A stretch of DNA of 9,129 nt from Verrucomicrobia bacterium UBA4286 (GTDB lineage: Bacteria; Verrucomicrobiota; Kiritimatiellia; RFP12; UBA1067): positions 1 through 9,129 of the forward strand of contig DGVK01000170.1 of the NCBI GenBank assembly GCA_002395905.1, in the 5' to 3' direction. Within the stretch, counting starts at the first letter, position 1; every line of letters starts with the position of its first letter. The notes beneath the pieces are model-generated. The model was not told the DNA's origin and did not search any database. It was given only the letters and a program-made list of their open reading frames with translations. The position numbers and the translations under genes are program-made. This document shows positions 5,090-9,129 of the stretch, in pieces.

Positions 5090-8050
5090 GTGCGACACTT
5101 CCGCGCCATATCAGCCGCGTTCGCGGGAATTGCGTTCGCGGTCATGTCCATGTGCGGCCAGGCCGCCGCGGGCGTGCTGCGCGAACGGTGCGTGACCGCC
5201 GTCGGCGCGCCGAGGCCTGTGCCGGGTGAAGTGCTGTCGCTTCCGGCGTTCGACGGCGCCGGGATCAATGTCGTCGTGGGACGGCGCAGCGTGTCCTCTG
5301 CAGGTCTGGTCTCGTATTCCGGCAGGACTGCCGGCTCGTCGTTCCTGAACGCGTCGATAGTGATGGTGAAGGACGGCTTTGTCGCTACTGTGACGGATGT
5401 GGTTCCCGGCAGAAATCTTGTCGCGTCTCTGCGCGGCGGTGAATGGCGTGTGCAGGAGGTGGTGCGTTCGCACGGAGGCGTCTGCGGCGCGCCGAAGCGT
5501 GCGCCGGCTTCCAGGTCTGCGGCAGGGCTGCGCAAGATGTCGAAGGTTTCCGGCGATCCCCTGATTGACGGACGGTCCTTCCTGCGGCGGGGGGAGCTGG
5601 CGACGAATGTGGTGGACGTTCTCGTCGGCCTGGACAGGTCCGCAGCTGACTGGATAAGGGAGAAGTCGGCTTTCGCCGGCATGGACGGCGCGACGGAGCT
5701 TTTCGCCAAAGATCTCATCGAACGCAGCAACAACACCTGCGCCAACACGGGCCTTGACAGGTTCTTCCGCTTCAACCTTGCCGGGGTGGTGGAAATCGGG
5801 CTGGACTGCTCGGCGTTGCGGTACTGGTACTATGAGGAAAGTTTAGTCGACACCGAGGCGGTGCTTGACTATGTGTCGGGGTACAGGACGGCGCCGCGCG
5901 AACATGCCGCTGAATACAACAAGGTGCGCGAGGCGCGCGAGGCGACGTGCGCCGATATAGTGACGTTTCTCGTGTCGAGCGGACAGGAAACGGCGTACGG
6001 CGTCGTTGGACAGGGGTTCGCCCTGGACGATTCTCAGATAACAGACGTTACGTTCTCGGACTACGCCTACAACGTCTGCATAATAGAAGCCGCCGCGTAT
6101 GACACGACCGTCGTGCACGAGATCGGCCATAACATGGGAGCGGGCCACGCCGACATGAAAGATGTCGGCAGCAGCGGCCCGCAGCTTTACGGATATTCGT
6201 CGGGCTACTACTTCAACGTCACGAACGCCGAAGGTAACGTCTTCATGCACGGCGCGACCGCCATGGCGTATTCCTACGACGGATACTCCGATGATTACGA
6301 ACGCGCAGGCCGCTGGGGTGAAGCGCCTGAATATGCGGACGATCCTGCAGCGTGGGAAAACGGCTACTTCTCCGAAACCCCCTTTTTCTCGTCGCCGAAC
6401 CACACCTACAAATACATAACGGCTGTCGGCGACGGAGAGGTCGAGGTGGACAGCGGCGTGCCTCTGGGCGACGAAACCCATGACAACACGCGTCTGCTGT
6501 CGAAGGTGTATCCGGTTGTCGCAAACTACCGTGTAAGGAAATGCACCGTCGCGCTCGTCGATCCAGAGGGAGGCGCGAAGAGTCTCGCTGGAGGCGGCAT
6601 GTTCGGTCCCGGCTCAACGACGACGCTCAAGGCGACGCCCGCCGCGAACCGCATATTCGCCGGCTGGTACGAGGCTTACGAAGAGAGAGAAGGCTTTTCG
6701 TCGCCGGTCGCCGCCGTCGACGGGGCGGACTACAGAAACGCGACGCTCAAGACAGCCATCGGCAGCGACGAGGTCGCGCGCGCCGCAACGAGGGAGATAT
6801 ACGCGAGGTTCGTCAGCGCGGAGGAAGACGCCGCAGGCCTCGTGCTTGACTTGAGCGACTGCACGACTGCACAGGACGGAACGTGCTCCATCGACCTTGG
6901 CCGTTGCGTGGAGTCGCCGTCGCTCCCGAAGCTGTCGGTCTCAGGGCTCCCGTCCGGCCTTAAATTCGACTCGAAGACGCGTTCCATAACCGGGAAGGCG
7001 ACGAAGCCCGGTGTATACGCTGTAACCGTGTCGGCCACCAACACAACGGTGAAGAAGGCAGTAAAGGGAACATTCCTCCTCACAGTCCCAAATTTCACAT
7101 GCGACGCGCTGCCTAATCTGCGTCCTGCGGTTGACGCATACGGCGCGTTCCAGACCGGCGTATCCTTCCCCGCTGCGGCGGTGGACTGCACCGCGTCGAG
7201 CGCCGGCTGGAAGGTGTCCGCGAGCGGACTCCCGTCGGGGCTTAAGTATGATGCGAGCACCGGTGCGATCTCCGGCGTGCCTACAAAGACAGGGTCGTAC
7301 ACCGTGACGTTCACCGCCACGCGCGGCAGCGAGAGGCAGGTCGCGACTGTAACATTGAAAATTATCGCCCCGCCGGAAGGTGCAGTCGGTGTTTTCAACG
7401 GATTCGTCAAGGCCGATTCGACCGGCGCCGATGCGGAGAATCTCGGCACGCTGCAGTTTACGGCGACGGAGACTGGTAGGCTCTCCGCGAAAGTGACTAC
7501 CGCCGATGGCGCGGTGTCGTTCAGCGGGACGGGGTGGGAAGAGGCGGACGGCGGCTTGTGCAGGGCGGCGCTTTCCACCAAGAAGGGGGAGTTGTTGAAC
7601 ATTGTCGTCGATGCGGCCGCAGCATGGAACGCCGTCCAGCTCACCGGCGAGTTCACTCCGGCCGGCGGAAGCCGCGGATATGAGGTCGTCGCGCAGCGAA
7701 ACGCCTTTGCGAACAAGATGTGGCATTTTGCCGCGACCGTGGCGGACGGCGGCGGCTGGACGCTGTCGTTCGCGCAGGACGCGAAGTCGGCGGATATTTC
7801 GGTCACGCTCAAGGCCGACGGGTCTACGTCTGTCGCCGGGAAGCTCGGTGCGATTCCCGTGAGCGCGGCGGGGTTCGCCGATGTCTCGGCGCTGTCGAGC
7901 GGAGTGATATACGCAGGCTTCGCGCCGGTTGTTTCCGTGAAGGAGGGGACGAAGACGGTTAAGCGCACATTGTCGCTAAAGTTGAACCTGTGGTTCGACC
8001 GGTCCAACGACCACCAGAACGGCGTCGGCTCGGCGTGCCTTATGCAGTAG
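5090..8050 (+). CDS. Secreted multidomain metzincin protease (reprolysin-like)
   Basis: A 986-residue exported zinc protease. Residues 1-27 form a signal peptide (RHF, a hydrophobic core, then GQAAA). A propeptide-like part follows to about 170. The catalytic domain is about 170-480: DVLVGLDRSAADW near its start, HEIGHNMGAGH at 343-353 (zinc ligands H343, H347, H353; base E344) and a Met-turn at M392 in TAMAYS, which identify a metzincin. Residues about 483-580 resemble a divergent InlB B-repeat (GSTTTLKATPAANRIFAGW). Two putative-Ig (He_PIG-like) domains follow, sharing SGLPSGLK at 618-625 and 712-719, a period of 94 residues. The final domain, about 763-986, begins with VFNGFV and ends with NLWFDRSNDHQNGVGSA. 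It starts 2 nt after rfbA, so it may be co-transcribed. No sortase signal, lipobox or membrane anchor is visible. The substrate is unknown. Confidence 0.85.
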   Translation: MRHFRAISAAFAGIAFAVMSMCGQAAAGVLRERCVTAVGAPRPVPGEVLSLPAFDGAGINVVVGRRSVSSAGLVSYSGRTAGSSFLNASIVMVKDGFVATVTDVVPGRNLVASLRGGEWRVQEVVRSHGGVCGAPKRAPASRSAAGLRKMSKVSGDPLIDGRSFLRRGELATNVVDVLVGLDRSAADWIREKSAFAGMDGATELFAKDLIERSNNTCANTGLDRFFRFNLAGVVEIGLDCSALRYWYYEESLVDTEAVLDYVSGYRTAPREHAAEYNKVREAREATCADIVTFLVSSGQETAYGVVGQGFALDDSQITDVTFSDYAYNVCIIEAAAYDTTVVHEIGHNMGAGHADMKDVGSSGPQLYGYSSGYYFNVTNAEGNVFMHGATAMAYSYDGYSDDYERAGRWGEAPEYADDPAAWENGYFSETPFFSSPNHTYKYITAVGDGEVEVDSGVPLGDETHDNTRLLSKVYPVVANYRVRKCTVALVDPEGGAKSLAGGGMFGPGSTTTLKATPAANRIFAGWYEAYEEREGFSSPVAAVDGADYRNATLKTAIGSDEVARAATREIYARFVSAEEDAAGLVLDLSDCTTAQDGTCSIDLGRCVESPSLPKLSVSGLPSGLKFDSKTRSITGKATKPGVYAVTVSATNTTVKKAVKGTFLLTVPNFTCDALPNLRPAVDAYGAFQTGVSFPAAAVDCTASSAGWKVSASGLPSGLKYDASTGAISGVPTKTGSYTVTFTATRGSERQVATVTLKIIAPPEGAVGVFNGFVKADSTGADAENLGTLQFTATETGRLSAKVTTADGAVSFSGTGWEEADGGLCRAALSTKKGELLNIVVDAAAAWNAVQLTGEFTPAGGSRGYEVVAQRNAFANKMWHFAATVADGGGWTLSFAQDAKSADISVTLKADGSTSVAGKLGAIPVSAAGFADVSALSSGVIYAGFAPVVSVKEGTKTVKRTLSLKLNLWFDRSNDHQNGVGSACLMQ
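6941..7340 (+). repeat. Tandem Ig-like repeat pair inside the protease gene
   Basis: Two copies of an Ig-like module, each with SGLPSGLK, an ITGK/ISGV turn and a YAVTVSAT or YTVTFTAT strand. The anchoring motifs start near 6941 and 7223, 282 nt apart. The nucleotide copies have diverged, so this is an old protein-level duplication rather than a recent DNA repeat. Confidence 0.7.
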
Positions 8051-8238
8051 CCTCCCATAGAGTGCTTCTGTGACAGTTTCGCGAATAGCATGAAATTGTA
8101 ATCGGATGCCGGATTGCGCTTGCGCGCGACCACGAAATTTTCACATCCCCTTGCCATGGATTTCTCCGCGGGGTGTTGACATGGGCGGGGGAGAATATGA
8201 TACAATATCAACGCAAACTTGAAAAAGGGGAAAGTTGA
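8051..8238 (+). other. Intergenic region after the protease gene
   Basis: This non-coding stretch is more AT-rich than its neighbours. I see no stem followed by a U-tract that would make an intrinsic terminator after the protease; GCGCTTGCGC near 8116-8125 is a short inverted repeat with no T-run. The right part carries the promoter-like elements listed separately, then a purine-rich AAGGGGAAAG ribosome site at 8225-8234. Confidence 0.6.
8176..8206 (+). promoter_or_regulatory. Sigma70-type promoter for the secreted-protein genes
   Basis: A consensus -35 (TTGACA, 8176-8181) and a TACAAT -10 (8201-8206) are separated by 19 nt, slightly long, but the -10 is extended by TGA (8198-8200). Transcription would begin near 8213, giving a leader of about 60 nt before the ATG at 8277. 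An overlapping TATGAT at 8196-8201 is a poorer alternative at 14-nt spacing. Confidence 0.6.
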
Positions 8239-8271
8239 ATGGCAGGCGCAAAGTGCATAGTCTCGATATAA
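8239..8271 (+). CDS. Possible 10-codon leader ORF (MAGAKCIVSI)
   Basis: GGGG within AAGGGGAAAG lies 8 nt before this ATG, the best ribosome-site geometry in the leader. The ORF encodes MAGAKCIVSI and stops with TAA 5 nt before the ATG of the next gene, which has no ribosome site of its own. This suggests translation reinitiation or a leader peptide. The alternative is that the downstream gene starts at TTG 8235 in another frame, only one nucleotide after the purine-rich site. Too short to support by homology. Confidence 0.35.
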   Translation: MAGAKCIVSI

Positions 8272-8276
8272 CTCAC

Positions 8277-8864
8277 ATGCCCAAAATAACCACTCCGCGG
8301 AGGAGTGGTGTCCCATGCGCTGCTCTGCTTGTGCATGCACCTTCTTTTCTCGCGTGCCTCGCCGCTGCCGCTATCCTGTTCTTTGCGCTGCCGTGCTTTG
8401 CGGTGACTGTGCGCACCATGTCCGACATGCGCCTATGGATGACGGTAGACGATCGATCTGCGCCCCTTTGCTGGTCGTGGAACGACGATGCGGATTCCGC
8501 GACGCTTCTCTTTTCCAACAGGATCACCGCGGCCGTCTCGACGGTCACTGTCGCGCGGGGCGCGGAGGAGACGCGCGGATTCTGCGCTCAGCCTTTGCAT
8601 GACCGCGAGACGATAGTGGAAGTGTCGCTCGTGCAGAAGGCGGGCGGCGCGGAAGTCTCGCGCGAGACGGCGACGCTCGCGTATGTCGACGGCGCGGGGG
8701 GAGGTCCGGTAACCGTGCGCGCGAATCCGGGAACCCGGGAATGGGAACGTGTCCGCGATCCGCGTGTATATGCGATTGACCCTGCATGGCGAGGCGAATC
8801 CGGCGAGTCGGGCTACGACATCGCGTGGCCGGTAATCATGGGGTTTACGATCATCGTCAGGTAG
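8277..8864 (+). CDS. Unrecognised secreted protein
   Basis: From ATG 8277 the protein has 195 residues; starting at the in-frame TTG 8235 would give 209. A positively charged N-terminus (PKITTPRR) is followed by a long hydrophobic stretch (about residues 15-42) ending ALPCFA before VTV, a convincing signal peptide. The mature part looks beta-strand-rich (VSTVTVARGAEETRG, ETIVEVSLVQKAGG, GPVTVRANPG), and the C-terminus is hydrophobic (AWPVIMGFTIIVR). I do not recognise a family. It follows its own promoter and lies 20 nt before another exported-protein gene, so the two are probably one operon with an extracellular or surface role. The ATG is preferred because the signal peptide is better proportioned, but the start is uncertain. 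A hairpin lies in its first codons. Confidence 0.6.
   Translation: MPKITTPRRSGVPCAALLVHAPSFLACLAAAAILFFALPCFAVTVRTMSDMRLWMTVDDRSAPLCWSWNDDADSATLLFSNRITAAVSTVTVARGAEETRGFCAQPLHDRETIVEVSLVQKAGGAEVSRETATLAYVDGAGGGPVTVRANPGTREWERVRDPRVYAIDPAWRGESGESGYDIAWPVIMGFTIIVR
8289..8309 (+). promoter_or_regulatory. Hairpin at the start of the secreted-protein gene
   Basis: ACCACTCC (8289-8296) pairs perfectly with GGAGTGGT (8302-8309) around a 5-nt loop GCGGA. It lies 12 nt inside the coding region from ATG 8277, where mRNA structure affects initiation. No T-run follows, so it is not an intrinsic terminator. A role in translation control is inference. Confidence 0.45.
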
Positions 8865-8884
8865 ATGGCAAAGGAACGTAAAAG

Positions 8885-9129
8885 ATGTATAAGGCGCTAA
8901 CTGCATTGATTTTGTCCGTATCGTTTCCCGTGCTTGCGGAGACGGCGATTTCGCATATAGTCGTCAACCAGCGCTGGCCGTGGAGCGAGAAGGTGGATGT
9001 GGATTTTGTCCTTTCCGGCGAGACGAACGACGTGGAGGTGACGGCGACGTGGGATGCGCATCCCGCGCCGTACCGCCTCGGCACGCTCTTCTCCGTCGCG
9101 CCCGGACAGCGCCGCCTTACGTGGGATCC
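8885..9129 (+). CDS. Secreted protein with QRWPW N-terminal domain, truncated by window end
   Basis: ATG 8885 is preceded by AAAGGAA (8870-8876, 8-nt spacing). The first 81 codons are visible and the frame is still open at the window end. Residues 1-18 are a signal peptide (MYKALTALILSVSFPVLA). The mature start, ISHIVVNQRWPWSEKVDVDFVLSG, resembles from memory the beta-rich N-terminal module of large exported proteins in Kiritimatiellota/Lentisphaerota-type genomes, some of which carry a formylglycine-generating-enzyme-like (SUMF1) domain further on. That later domain is not visible here, so the function is not assigned. It is probably the second gene of a unit with the preceding secreted protein. 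Confidence 0.6.
   Translation, partial: MYKALTALILSVSFPVLAETAISHIVVNQRWPWSEKVDVDFVLSGETNDVEVTATWDAHPAPYRLGTLFSVAPGQRRLTWD

Noticed and set aside
5147..5158. Lipobox at the end of the protease signal peptide (Cys22)
   Set aside because: SMC-G lacks the Leu/Val and small-residue pattern before Cys, and AAA a few residues later is a better signal-peptidase I site.
6730..8340. 536-codon minus-strand open frame opposite the protease C-terminus
   Set aside because: The Ser/Pro/Ala/Thr/Val-rich translation mirrors plus-strand coding bias, and the plus strand has recognisable Ig-like and C-terminal modules.

Overview
The window reads as one dense, almost entirely plus-strand block from a moderately GC-rich, Gram-negative-type bacterium. 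The secreted proteins on the right (a metzincin with Ig-like repeats, a C-terminal module ending NLWFDRSNDH, and a protein starting with a QRWPW motif after its signal peptide) resemble those of gut or rumen Kiritimatiellota/Lentisphaerota-type members of the PVC group. That assignment is an inference from protein style; no marker gene is present.

Left block (1-3632): four tightly coupled genes. They are the C-terminal end of an N-acylglucosamine 2-epimerase-family protein, a short TatD-family metal hydrolase, an undecaprenyl diphosphate synthase (UppS) and a 1-deoxy-D-xylulose-5-phosphate synthase (Dxs). Each junction overlaps, by 4, 11 and 4 nt, so this is an operon with coupled translation. 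UppS is preceded, in one uninterrupted reading frame, by about 97 residues that look like the C-terminal third of IspH (HMBPP reductase). They keep the third cluster cysteine and most of the diphosphate-contacting residues, but the first two thirds of IspH are absent. This IspH-C/UppS fusion, directly followed by a divergent Dxs, is the most unusual thing in the window. Together the genes link entry into the MEP isoprenoid pathway, its last step (at least as a domain), and the synthesis of the undecaprenyl carrier lipid used for cell-envelope glycans.

Middle block (3653-5087): rfbC and rfbA, two of the four dTDP-L-rhamnose genes, preceded by a strong extended -10 promoter so close to the start codon that the mRNA may be leaderless. 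The rhamnose and undecaprenyl genes fit a shared envelope-polysaccharide role. rfbB and rfbD are not in the window.

Right block (5090-9129): a 986-residue secreted metzincin protease starts 2 nt after rfbA. A 226-nt intergenic stretch with its own promoter, a possible 10-codon leader ORF and a hairpin follows. Then come an unrecognised secreted protein of about 195 residues and the N-terminus of another secreted protein cut by the window end. I see no tRNA, rRNA, CRISPR array, insertion sequence or convincing intrinsic terminator.
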